A stretch of 64,000 bases of DNA. It comes from Halobellus salinus. GTDB lineage: Archaea; Halobacteriota; Halobacteria; Halobacteriales; Haloferacaceae. Within the stretch, counting starts at the first letter, position 1. Every line of letters starts with the position of its first letter. A model generated the notes under the pieces. The model did no database searches. It saw only the letters and a list, made by a program, of their open reading frames with translations, and had not been told where the DNA came from. Positions 6,672-14,088 of the stretch are shown here, in pieces. Where the stretch lies: assembly GCF_014646875.1 (NCBI RefSeq), contig NZ_BMOC01000001.1:186001-250000 (forward strand). The letters run 5' to 3'. Position numbers and translations under genes: made by a program.

Positions 6672-7118
6672 TCAAGGTGCGGCAGTAGCCGTGTCGCCAG
6701 TCTCTGGGCCGAATGGGAGGTTGATCACGAGTTCGTCGAACCAGACGACCGGACGCTTCCGCTGGCCGTCTTCTTCGAAGAAAATTATTCCGAGCTGGGC
6801 GAGCTGGCTGAGTTCCTCGTGGACGTTCTTCACATCCCGGTCAACAACCCGTGCGGTCTCGTTGATGCTCGCTGGTTCTTCTCGACGGATGGCTTCGATG
6901 AGATCGAGCACCCGCGGTGTCAGCGTCCCCAGAAGGTCGTCGTAGCTGGTGAACGAGAGCGTCAGCGGGGATTCTACCGCGTCGCCCTGTTTGAGCGTCT
7001 CGATCCCGTCTGTGACATCGTCGTGGAACTCATCGGATGACTTCACGGTCACGACGAGAGTTGATTCGGCCCGAAGCTGTTCGCGTTCCATCGGGTGCAG
7101 CGGCGTGGTATCATTCAT
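6672..7118 (-). CDS. wHTH DNA-binding antitoxin (HVO_A0114-like)
   Basis: 148 residues counted from the ATG at 7118, which has GGTGAT five bases upstream. The central region (LTPRVLDLIEAIRREEPASI, NETARVVDRDVKNVHEELSQ, LGIIFFEEDGQRKRPVVWFD) is a winged helix-turn-helix. Haloarchaeal proteins of this type are paired with small TumE-like or other toxins; here it follows the TumE-like gene on the same strand. It probably neutralises the partner and represses the module. Partner specificity is inferred. Confidence 0.75.
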   Translation of the reverse strand: MNDTTPLHPMEREQLRAESTLVVTVKSSDEFHDDVTDGIETLKQGDAVESPLTLSFTSYDDLLGTLTPRVLDLIEAIRREEPASINETARVVDRDVKNVHEELSQLAQLGIIFFEEDGQRKRPVVWFDELVINLPFGPETGDTATAAP

Positions 7119-7141
7119 AGGTATCACCGTGGTTGATGGCC

Positions 7142-7480
7142 TCACTTGACCTCGAACTCGGATTTCGGGACTTCGCTCCAGAACCGATTTCAGAGTTCGA
7201 CCATCCCGGGGAACGTGATACTGTCTGGGTCGGAGTCCGGTGCAACGTGCAGTTCGTGCCCTTTCGTATCCTCGTGCGAGTTGTCGTACCGACGAATCGT
7301 CCCATCATCAAGCGTGCGAGGCGGGTCTGGTTCTGTCGCGCCGTAGTGGAGTTTGTAGGCCCACCCAGACGGGTACGCGTCACGATCCGTGCGCATACAG
7401 AACACGCGGACGACAGTCCCGTCAGGATACTTCCTCCCCTCGCTCACACCATCGAGGTCGTCATCGGTCAGCGAGGCCAT
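7142..7480 (-). pseudogene. TumE-like toxin with in-frame TGA
   Basis: Starting at ATG 7480 the frame gives MASLTDDDLDGVSEGRKYPD and the family signature TIRRYDNSHEDTKGHELHV, as in TumE-type (DUF6516-like) toxins. The frame hits TGA at 7192-7190 after FPGMVEL, but continues open as NRFWSEVPKSEFEVK to a second TGA at 7142, just before the antitoxin. TGG to TGA at a tryptophan codon is the simplest explanation. Either the toxin is truncated by 16 residues or the TGA is read through. Confidence 0.6.
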
Positions 7481-7501
7481 CCTCACACATTGGTACACAG
7501 G

Positions 7502-7522
7502 CCAATACAATAAGAATATTGG
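7502..7522. promoter_or_regulatory. CCAATA inverted repeat, probable operator
   Basis: CCAATA (7502-7507) and TATTGG (7517-7522) are inverted around a 9-nt AT-rich spacer immediately upstream of the minus-strand TumE-like gene; another CCAATA follows at 7531. The same half-site forms a perfect palindrome at 8287-8300 before a different wHTH gene, which suggests a shared or related regulator. Confidence 0.5.
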
Positions 7523-7543
7523 TTAGGATACCAATACTCGTCT

Positions 7544-8090
7544 ACTCTCACTCCCGCCGCGGTGGCAGGTTCGCGTACGAGCGGCGTTCGTACGTTGAGG
7601 TCGGCGGGATCGGACCGACGCGTGCCACGTCTCCAGCGGCGAAGCGTTGGACGAGCCACGACGATGCGTCGGTGAGGGAGCACGGGGAGACGGTACTGGT
7701 CGAACGTCACCGCGTCCCCGAGGTCAAGCGTGTTCGACGCCGGATCGAACGTCCCGAACGAGACATCTTCGTCGTCGTTACGCTCCGGCGTTAACGCGTC
7801 CCACGCCGCGCGCCACGCGTCGTCATAACTATTGAGAACCACTCAGTAGATCGGGTACCCGAACCGTACCGCCGCGCGGGTCTTCGTACGGTACTTTTGT
7901 TCAGCACTGACGACGAACTCGATCCACGCCCGCGAGTCACCCCTCGTGACGAGACAATCAGCGACGGTCCGTTCGATCTCGTCGGGCGCGTGGAATCACG
8001 GTGCGTCCCGTTGCTGTTTCCGGTGCTGGAACGTGAGGTTCCCCCACAGGTGCGTCGCGGATTCGGTGCCGTTGCCGCAGAGTCGCCTGG
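7544..8090 (-). pseudogene. Decayed CoiA-like nuclease copy
   Basis: Reading the minus strand recovers HLWGNLTFQHRKQQRDAP, FHAPDEIERTVADCLVT, DSRAWIEFVVSAEQKYRTK, and then DVSFGTFDPASNTLDLGDAV, followed after a deletion by TDASSWLVQRFAAGDVARVG. Against the intact copy it carries two TGG-to-TGA changes (in the PWF and YWV motifs) and a deletion of the middle of the C-terminal domain. It is therefore dead, but it preserves the nuclease core order. Confidence 0.7.
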
Positions 8091-8286
8091 TCTACATCGC
8101 CCTCGCTCCGTACTCGATGCCCTGGCAAGTGCGTTGTTCCCGTGGCTCTCCTGGATGTCAAGTGGGTCTATAGGAAGTGTCTCGACCGTAATCATCTCCG
8201 TGACTTTTGGAACGGACTTGTGCGCTGCGAGGTTGCTTGCTCCTGTCGATTCGGAGCGACACGAAATTCAATAATTATATGCTGTT

Positions 8287-8300
8287 CCAATAATTATTGG
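8287..8300. promoter_or_regulatory. 14-bp perfect palindrome before wHTH gene
   Basis: CCAATAATTATTGG is a perfect palindrome five bases before the ATG at 8306 and lies in an AT-rich promoter. Its position over the start region of a wHTH gene indicates autorepression. The half-site CCAATA recurs at 7502. Confidence 0.65.
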
Positions 8301-8305
8301 TTACT

Positions 8306-9007
8306 ATGCCTGGCTCGGAGCGTTCCTCCTCCACGGAAAATGAGGAATACGAGCAGACTACACGTGAGCGGCTATTAGGGACCATTCATGCGCTTTCAGG
8401 ACCGACGAAAGTCAGTGTGATCGCCGATATGGCGGATTGTTCTGACCAGGGGGCACGGAATATTTTGCGCCACTTCGAAGAACTCGGAATCGTTACGAAA
8501 ACCGGTGACGGGCCACTCAAATACGATAAGAACGAGGCGTACTTCCGCTTCCGGCGGGGACACGAGCTTGCACAGTCGCACTCCGACACGGAATTACGCG
8601 CAGCGATCGCCGATCGGTGGAAGCAGCATCACCAGTGGAAACACGAATTCGACACGGAACATCCTTCCACAGTTAATATTGAACAGCTTCACGAAGAGCA
8701 GGGTGACGACGCCGTCGACGAGCTTCGTGAGTGGAGTGCGACATACGACGCGTTACAGGATCACATCGAAGCACTGGAACAGCTTCGAGACACGAAACTG
8801 ATCCTTGACTCCGCAGCTGTAGTCCCACAGCAGACTCACCTCGCCCAGTCGCTTCTCCCGGCTCGGGACTCGTACTCACACGTGTTTCAGCACCTCAACA
8901 CGCTGCATCCACCGTTCCCGGATCTACGCACGAACCTCCTAACCAGTCAGACGCAGACGGACATCACCGAGTTCTCAGACAGCAACGAAGCCCCGGAGCA
9001 GTCCTGA
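8306..9007 (+). CDS. wHTH transcriptional regulator
   Basis: 233 residues. RERLLGTIHALSGPTKVSVI, ADMADCSDQGARNILRHFEE and LGIVTKTGDGPLKYDKNEAY make a winged helix near the N-terminus, followed by a long helical segment (residues about 70-190) rich in Glu and Gln that could dimerise. This resembles a haloarchaeal regulator family often found beside a small partner gene (recalled as DUF7342-like). ATG 8306 is chosen over a TTG three codons upstream because the palindrome abuts it. The stop touches the ATG of the next gene. Confidence 0.75.
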   Translation: MPGSERSSSTENEEYEQTTRERLLGTIHALSGPTKVSVIADMADCSDQGARNILRHFEELGIVTKTGDGPLKYDKNEAYFRFRRGHELAQSHSDTELRAAIADRWKQHHQWKHEFDTEHPSTVNIEQLHEEQGDDAVDELREWSATYDALQDHIEALEQLRDTKLILDSAAVVPQQTHLAQSLLPARDSYSHVFQHLNTLHPPFPDLRTNLLTSQTQTDITEFSDSNEAPEQS

Positions 9008-9502
9008 ATGGTCGCGTTTTCGACCGAACCTGTTGACGAGTACACTGACAAACTTCGTCGGGTACTGAAACCCACGGGCGGTATTCAAATCCGGAAGGTA
9101 ACGAATCCGACCGACGGTGAACGTCGAGTCCTCCTTGAGTCGAATACGTATCCTGACCCCGTCACGGCTATTGAACTCACGATCACCTATGCTGAGACTG
9201 GTGGGCTCTCAGTCACTTACCGTGAGAACTGGGATGGTGACTATTGGGAGTGCCGATGGGGACGCCATCCGAATGCTCACAATACCGATGACCATTTCCA
9301 CTATCCTCCTGACGCAGGTACGAGTGATATGCCGCCAGCTGTTGACGCGAGTTACAAGCAAGACATACTCGTAATGACGGACATCGGTGATTTTCTTGCG
9401 GAACGATATCTCGACATCGTCAGCAGTGAGTCGGCTACATACCCATCTCAATACACGTGGACGAACGAGTACTGCTCTGCTACGTACGAGTTTCCTCCGT
9501 GA
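9008..9502 (+). CDS. Unknown partner of wHTH regulator, possible toxin
   Basis: 164 residues, not firmly recognised. The ATG follows the regulator stop with no gap, so the genes are coupled. It is mostly beta-strand (VTAIELTITYAETGGLSVTY, WDGDYWECRW) with the cluster GRHPNAHNTDDHFHYPPDA, where histidines and aspartates could form an active or metal site, somewhat like TumE toxins. By arrangement this is a candidate toxin with the wHTH protein as antitoxin; no experimental family function is known to me. Confidence 0.65.
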   Translation: MVAFSTEPVDEYTDKLRRVLKPTGGIQIRKVTNPTDGERRVLLESNTYPDPVTAIELTITYAETGGLSVTYRENWDGDYWECRWGRHPNAHNTDDHFHYPPDAGTSDMPPAVDASYKQDILVMTDIGDFLAERYLDIVSSESATYPSQYTWTNEYCSATYEFPP

Positions 9503-9523
9503 GCCGACGATCACCCCTCCTTG

Positions 9524-9970
9524 TCACTCCCGTCGGGGCGGCAGGTTCGCAGGCGACCGCCGCTCGTCCGTCGATATCGGCGGAATCGGCCCGACACGCT
9601 CGACATCCCCGGCAGCGATGCGACGCGCAAGCCACGACGACTCGTCGGTGAGCGGGTACGAGTTGCCAGCGTCGACAGGGTTCCCGTCCCGGACGAGCCG
9701 CGCTTCGCGTCCGTCCCGCGTCGCGGACACGCGATACGCGTCGCCTGCGATCCGCACCCACCCGAAATCACACCCGACCTCGGTCTGGCGAACGTGTGCC
9801 GCCCCGGCTCGATACCCCAACACTTCTTCGATGCGGAACGCATCCAGGGATTCGACAGGGACGCGGTACTGGTCGAACGTCACCGGTTCTCCAAGCGTGA
9901 GCGTGTTCGACGCCGGGTCGAACGTCTCGAACGTCACATCACCACCGAGTTCCCGTGGCGTCTTCTATGC
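9524..9970 (-). pseudogene. C-terminal remnant of CoiA-like nuclease gene
   Basis: The frame gives ETFDPASNTLTLGEPVTFDQ, EVGCDFGWVRIAGDAYRV, DGREARLVRDGNPVDAGNSY and SSWLARRIAAGDVERVG, closely matching the C-terminal half of the intact 10916-11848 protein. A TAG lies just upstream, and the entire N-terminal nuclease part is missing. It retains a full-length C-terminal domain and could only be expressed from a GTG. Most likely a duplication remnant next to the MazF module. Confidence 0.7.
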
Positions 9971-9978
9971 CGTACGGG

Positions 9979-10326
9979 TTACGGTCGAATCATTTCGTCA
10001 ATCGTGTCAGCAACGAGCCGCATCCCTTCAGACGTTAACGTTCCGGACGGGAGATTATCACGTATCGAGGATAGCGGAATCGTGTACACCGCCCACGGCA
10101 TCACGTAACTCGTTTTCCGTAGCTCCACATCATCAAGCAAGTCGCTCGGCAACCGTGTTACTTCGTGTGAGTAGTCCGTCTGTGTCGTTAGACACACGAC
10201 GGTGGCTTCTTGCTCAACGTACGGTCGGTCACCATCGGAAATCACGATGACTGGCCGCGGGTTACTGTGAGCGCCTGTCGGATCCGCAGCGAACACGAGA
10301 CTCCCTTGCGGGTAATAATACGTCAT
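9979..10326 (-). CDS. PemK/MazF-family toxin
   Basis: 115 residues from ATG 10326. FAADPTGAHSNPRPVIVISD is the typical start of PemK/MazF (strand, Pro-Gly-type turn, RPVVVIS), followed by ATVVCLTTQT and ELRKTSYVMPWAVYTIP, the S2-S3 region with the conserved Lys/Thr-Ser. Such toxins are sequence-specific endoribonucleases. The upstream wHTH gene ends 31 nt before it, a haloarchaeal replacement for the classical MazE antitoxin. Confidence 0.8.
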   Translation of the reverse strand: MTYYYPQGSLVFAADPTGAHSNPRPVIVISDGDRPYVEQEATVVCLTTQTDYSHEVTRLPSDLLDDVELRKTSYVMPWAVYTIPLSSIRDNLPSGTLTSEGMRLVADTIDEMIRP

Positions 10327-10357
10327 CCTGCCACCCACACCTCATCTCTATTCGATG

Positions 10358-10837
10358 TCACTGGTCTTCGTCCGCAGTCCCCGAGTCTGTGTCCGTGTCG
10401 GTTCCAGTCACCCAGTCAGCAGGTGCTGGTTCCGACCCGGATGTGTCGTGCTCGGCTTCCGTGTCGCGGGTGATCTCCGTTTTTGCACCCGTACCGGTCT
10501 GTTCGACGTCGTCCGGTCCAAGGCCAGAATTCGGGTACCGGGTAAACATCTCGTCGAGTTGAACAAGGCTTCGTGCGAACCGGCGCACGTCGTCCCGGTG
10601 ATCGAACCCGTGGTACAGCCCATCGCTGGTTTTCCCGATCAGCCCGTCGTCGTGCAGACGGGACAGCGTGGTCGAGATCGTGCCGCGCGGCAAGTCGAGC
10701 GCGTCTCGAATCTCTGACGGTGTATAGGCGAGATTCGTCTCCCGATACAAGAGTTTGATAATGGCGGCTTTGTTCGTCCCAGGGCGAATGTCGATCCCGT
10801 CATCAGGGTTGTGTTCACGGAGATCGATTGGCGCCAT
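10358..10837 (-). CDS. wHTH antitoxin/regulator of MazF-like toxin
   Basis: 159 residues. IKLLYRETNLAYTPSEIRDA, LDLPRGTISTTLSRLHDDGL and IGKTSDGLYHGFD form a MarR-type winged helix; the C-terminal 60 residues are disordered and very acidic (TDTDTDSGTADEDQ). It precedes the PemK-like toxin on the same strand. The start is preceded by AT-rich TATA-like sequence (about 10838-10865). Confidence 0.75.
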   Translation of the reverse strand: MAPIDLREHNPDDGIDIRPGTNKAAIIKLLYRETNLAYTPSEIRDALDLPRGTISTTLSRLHDDGLIGKTSDGLYHGFDHRDDVRRFARSLVQLDEMFTRYPNSGLGPDDVEQTGTGAKTEITRDTEAEHDTSGSEPAPADWVTGTDTDTDSGTADEDQ

Positions 10838-10915
10838 TTGTATGTATTTGTATGCGTCTGTAACCGCATAAACTGTGCGATTGCCACGACTTGTGATCGA
10901 CGCACAGTCTGTCTT

Positions 10916-11848
10916 TTACCGCGGCGGCAGGTTCGTGGGCGACCGTCGCTCACACGTCGATGTCGGCGGAATCGGACCGACACGCTCAACGTCGTCAGCA
11001 GCGATGCGTTGCGCGAGCCACGACGAGTCGTCGGTGAGCGGGTACGAGTTGCCATAGTCGACAGGGCGTCCGGGCGGGACGAGCCGGACTTCCCGTCCGT
11101 CCCGCGTCGCGTACACGCGATACGCGTCGCCTGCGATCCGTACCCACCCGAAGTCGCACCCGACCTCGGTCTCCGGGACGTGTGCCGCCCCAGCTCGATA
11201 CCCTAACACGTCTTCAACACGGAACGCATCCACGGATTCGACGGGGACGCGATACTGGTCGAACGTCACCGGGTCCCCGAGGTCAAGCGTGTTCGACGCC
11301 GGATCGAACGTCCCGAACGAAACGTCCTCGGCGTCGGTGAGTTCTGGTGCTAACGCAGTTCGCGCCGCGCGCCGCGCATCCGAAGCGCTGTCGAGTATCA
11401 CCCAGTAGATCGGGTACCCAAACCGGAGCGCCGCCCGGGTCTTCGCACGGTACTGTTGTTCGCTGCTAACGACGAACTCGATCCACGCGCGCGAGTCACG
11501 ACCCGTAACCAAGCAGTCGGCGACCCAATCAGCCGCCGTGCGTTCGAACTCGTACGGCGCGTGGAACCACGGCGCTTCTCGGCGCTGTTTCCGCTGCTGG
11601 AACGCAAGTTTCCCCCACAAGTGAAGTATTGATTCTGCCCCGCCGCCGCGGAACCGCTCCACCCAGTCCGCCACCGGGTCCGCACCGCCCGCCCGGGACG
11701 AACCGTCGCCCGCGGTACGCCCCTGGACATCCAGCGGCGCAACCGGCGGAGCACCGCCGCTCGCGTCCCCGGACTCAGGCCCAGGTTCTCGTGGATCGTG
11801 TGTCGATGCGTCGTCGCTCGCGTCGTGATCGCTTGGTGCGTCACTCAT
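10916..11848 (-). CDS. CoiA-like PD-(D/E)XK nuclease
   Basis: 310 residues. After a disordered acidic N-terminus (about 60 residues), LHLWGKLAFQQRKQRREAPW and ERTAADWVADCLVTGRDS lead to AWIEFVVSSEQQYRAK and RFGYPIYWVI. This is the order of a restriction-endonuclease fold like that of competence protein CoiA: helix with E/D, D-strand, then E-strand IEF. The C-terminal 150 residues (TFDQYRVPVE, EVGCDFGWVRIAG) are a separate beta-rich domain. It is the last gene of the RAMP operon, 50 nt after the exonuclease. Three broken relatives lie at 6310, 7544 and 9524, so the family has expanded here. Confidence 0.7.
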   Translation of the reverse strand: MSDAPSDHDASDDASTHDPREPGPESGDASGGAPPVAPLDVQGRTAGDGSSRAGGADPVADWVERFRGGGAESILHLWGKLAFQQRKQRREAPWFHAPYEFERTAADWVADCLVTGRDSRAWIEFVVSSEQQYRAKTRAALRFGYPIYWVILDSASDARRAARTALAPELTDAEDVSFGTFDPASNTLDLGDPVTFDQYRVPVESVDAFRVEDVLGYRAGAAHVPETEVGCDFGWVRIAGDAYRVYATRDGREVRLVPPGRPVDYGNSYPLTDDSSWLAQRIAADDVERVGPIPPTSTCERRSPTNLPPR

Positions 11849-11898
11849 TGTCGTGAATCGTGTGCTGTCGCGTGTCGTGTGGAGTGCTGGTCACTGGC

Positions 11899-12660
11899 CT
11901 ATGCGTCGTGCGCCGCCGTCAACGACTTCACTGCGAAGTCGGATTTGCTACAGTACCGGTGGGCGAGCACGCCGAGCGCCCGCGTCCGCAGGATGTCAGC
12001 AACGTTGTGCAGCACGAGTTCACCGAACCGCGCCTCAGCGAACGCCTCAACGGCTTCCGCACTATCAGCGAACGGGTCGAGGTCGCCGACCCGCCCGTTA
12101 CACAACGTCTCGTACACCCCGTCTAAGTCCCGGCGCGTCACCTGCTCGGCACCCGCGTCGTCGCCGTCAGTGCCTCCTACAGTGTGCGGTTCATCTGCCG
12201 TCGCTGCCCCTGACTCGGGTCCACCAGCACCAGTGTCGCTCCCCGCGCGTGTCGTGTTGAACCGGTCCGTCACCACGGGGAGCAAATCAGCGTACGGCAC
12301 GTCAGTGAACGGCCACGCCGCGTCGTGGGCGGCGTACCGCGTCCGGAGGAACGGGACATCGAACCCGCCGCGCCACGTCTCCCCGTTGAACGCCACGAGC
12401 AGGACGTCCCGGTCCGCGAGCCGCTCCGCCACGAACCCCGTCATCGCATCGAACAACTCAGCTTCGGAGTCGTGGGCGGACACGTGCACGGGCTGTGTCG
12501 CCGCCTCCCTGACCTGTTTCTCGACCGGGTCCGCCGGACGCCCCCCGGTCTGGTAGAACACACGCGCCCCCAGTTCCAACGCGAACCCCGCAACCGTCAC
12601 CTCGTCACCCACGGTGAACCCCGTCGTCTCGATATCGAACGCCACCACGTCCAACGTCAC
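11899..12660 (-). CDS. DEDD (DnaQ/RNase T-like) 3'-5' exonuclease
   Basis: 253 residues. VVAFDIETTG gives the ExoI motif (D9, E11), LVAFNGETWRGGFDVPFLRT the ExoII motif with its aspartate near residue 100, and HNVADILRTRALG the ExoIII-type Asp. Between ExoII and ExoIII lies a disordered, Gly/Asp-rich insert (residues about 135-170). It starts with GTG overlapping the stop of the upstream RAMP gene by 4 nt (GTGA). DEDD enzymes trim DNA or RNA 3' ends; in this operon it could process guide RNA or degrade targets, which is inference. Confidence 0.8.
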   Translation of the reverse strand: MTLDVVAFDIETTGFTVGDEVTVAGFALELGARVFYQTGGRPADPVEKQVREAATQPVHVSAHDSEAELFDAMTGFVAERLADRDVLLVAFNGETWRGGFDVPFLRTRYAAHDAAWPFTDVPYADLLPVVTDRFNTTRAGSDTGAGGPESGAATADEPHTVGGTDGDDAGAEQVTRRDLDGVYETLCNGRVGDLDPFADSAEAVEAFAEARFGELVLHNVADILRTRALGVLAHRYCSKSDFAVKSLTAAHDA

Positions 12661-13775
12661 GACCCATCACCCCGCTCGTCCACGCCGCCAGCACCGACCA
12701 GGACGCGTCGCCGGGGCTCGTCGGCGTCACGGTCCCCGTCCGCATCCTCGGCTTCTTGGGCCTCTCTCGCCGTGTCGCTGGCGACCGGTTCAGCTTCACG
12801 CGCCGCACGCGACTCGTCGTCCCGCCGCGCGTACTGCGGCACCGCTTCCGGCGGGCGCACCCGGAGTTCCCCGAACCCGAACCGGGAATGCGTCCCGATC
12901 CGGCAAATCCCGTTCCGCGCCGTTTCCACGACACGCTCGGCATCCCCGGCGAACCCGACGCGTTGCCCGTGATCCAACACGCGCACACTGTACGCTTCCC
13001 CGCCGTGTGCGAGTCGCGTCACTCGACTCCGCATCCCCGTCGCCTGCGCGTAATTCCCCGGCGCCGCATCGAACTCAGAGACGTTCCACCACCACGGCAC
13101 CGATTGCGGCTCCGCACCCGGGAACTTCGACTCCGTCACATACGGCGTCACCAACTCGACCCGGCACGGGTCCTCGCCCTCCGCCGCGTCCTGTAACCGA
13201 TCGAACGACAGGTCATCAAGCGCGACAACGTTCGTGTCCGCTACTGTGAGTTCACCGAACCCGTAATTCCGCGCCGCCCCGACCTGGATCCCGTCCAGCG
13301 TGTCAGTGTCGAGCGGGAGCACATCGGGGTGGTCAGCGTGCACGTAGCAGTGCACGTACCACTGCACCGACCGTTGCCGATTCCTAGTTTCAGGTGGGCG
13401 CGCGAACCGCGTTTCCGACGCCGCCGCCACCCGGCCCCCGAACTCTTGGAGGTCCTGTGTGTTGTGCGCGTCCCTGGGTCTGGAATCGAGCAGCCATGGG
13501 TGTGTCGGGTTCCGCAGCAGGAACCAATCCGCGTACGATTCGACCTCGGGAAGCGAACCGGACAGTTTCCCGAGCGACCCCTCGTCAGGGTGCGTGTCAG
13601 GGTATTCCGCCCATTCGCCGGGCAGGAACACGCCGTGACTCACGTGTAGTGCTTGTCGGGTCGCATCATCCACGCGGCGTGCGAGCGCGTTGTACAGCGC
13701 GTGCCCGGGGACATAGTACGCGTGGCCCATATAGGGCGCCTTCAGTTCGAACAGCACCTGTTGCAGTCGCGTCAC
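12657..13775 (-). CDS. RAMP-superfamily protein with two glycine-rich loops
   Basis: 372 residues from GTG 13775, chosen because GGAGGTG lies 8 nt upstream and the product begins TRLQQVLFELKAPYMGHAYY, a plausible RAMP first strand. Two glycine-rich loops of the RAMP type are visible, QVGAARNYGFGELTV (near residue 200) and RIGTHSRFGFGELRV (near residue 325), as in Cas5/Cas6/Cas7-like proteins. The C-terminus is disordered and charged. The open frame continues 74 codons upstream with low-complexity sequence that I regard as non-coding. It overlaps the exonuclease gene by 4 nt. A Cas5- or Cas6-like role (Csf3/Csf5 analogue) is inferred. Confidence 0.6.
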   Translation of the reverse strand: MTRLQQVLFELKAPYMGHAYYVPGHALYNALARRVDDATRQALHVSHGVFLPGEWAEYPDTHPDEGSLGKLSGSLPEVESYADWFLLRNPTHPWLLDSRPRDAHNTQDLQEFGGRVAAASETRFARPPETRNRQRSVQWYVHCYVHADHPDVLPLDTDTLDGIQVGAARNYGFGELTVADTNVVALDDLSFDRLQDAAEGEDPCRVELVTPYVTESKFPGAEPQSVPWWWNVSEFDAAPGNYAQATGMRSRVTRLAHGGEAYSVRVLDHGQRVGFAGDAERVVETARNGICRIGTHSRFGFGELRVRPPEAVPQYARRDDESRAAREAEPVASDTAREAQEAEDADGDRDADEPRRRVLVGAGGVDERGDGS

Positions 13776-14088
13776 CGCCCCGCACCTCCCAGCCGCCCGT
13801 GTCGCCGCCGCGTCGCGTTTCCGATGCTTGTCTGTGCGAGTCGATTCGTCGATCGTCGAGTCCGTTGTTCCTGGTCCATCCTTCGTATTCGTATTCGTGT
13901 TCGTGTTCATCGCCCGCGCCGTCCGGCTCCGAGCAGTCCCGTCGCTCCTCATCGCGCGATTCACTGCCAACGACCGACCCGCGCGGCGTGCCGTCACTCA
14001 CGCCGCGCGCGAATCGGTGCGACCGTCCGCAACGAACCCCACTACAAGGGCCGCGTCACGAGCCTTCCCGTGGCACCGATCGTCGCTG
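13776..14088. other. Operon spacer with ambiguous coding capacity
   Basis: Between the stop of the 14089 gene and the start chosen for the RAMP gene lie 313 nt, odd in an operon whose other junctions mostly overlap. One minus-strand frame begins with an acidic, haloarchaeal-looking peptide (MSDGTPRGSVVGSESRDEER) at 14001 but runs out of phase into the RAMP gene. Another is in phase with it but carries an unusual Asn-Thr repeat. Either a small gene, a frameshifted N-terminal extension, or untranslated spacer. Confidence 0.3.
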
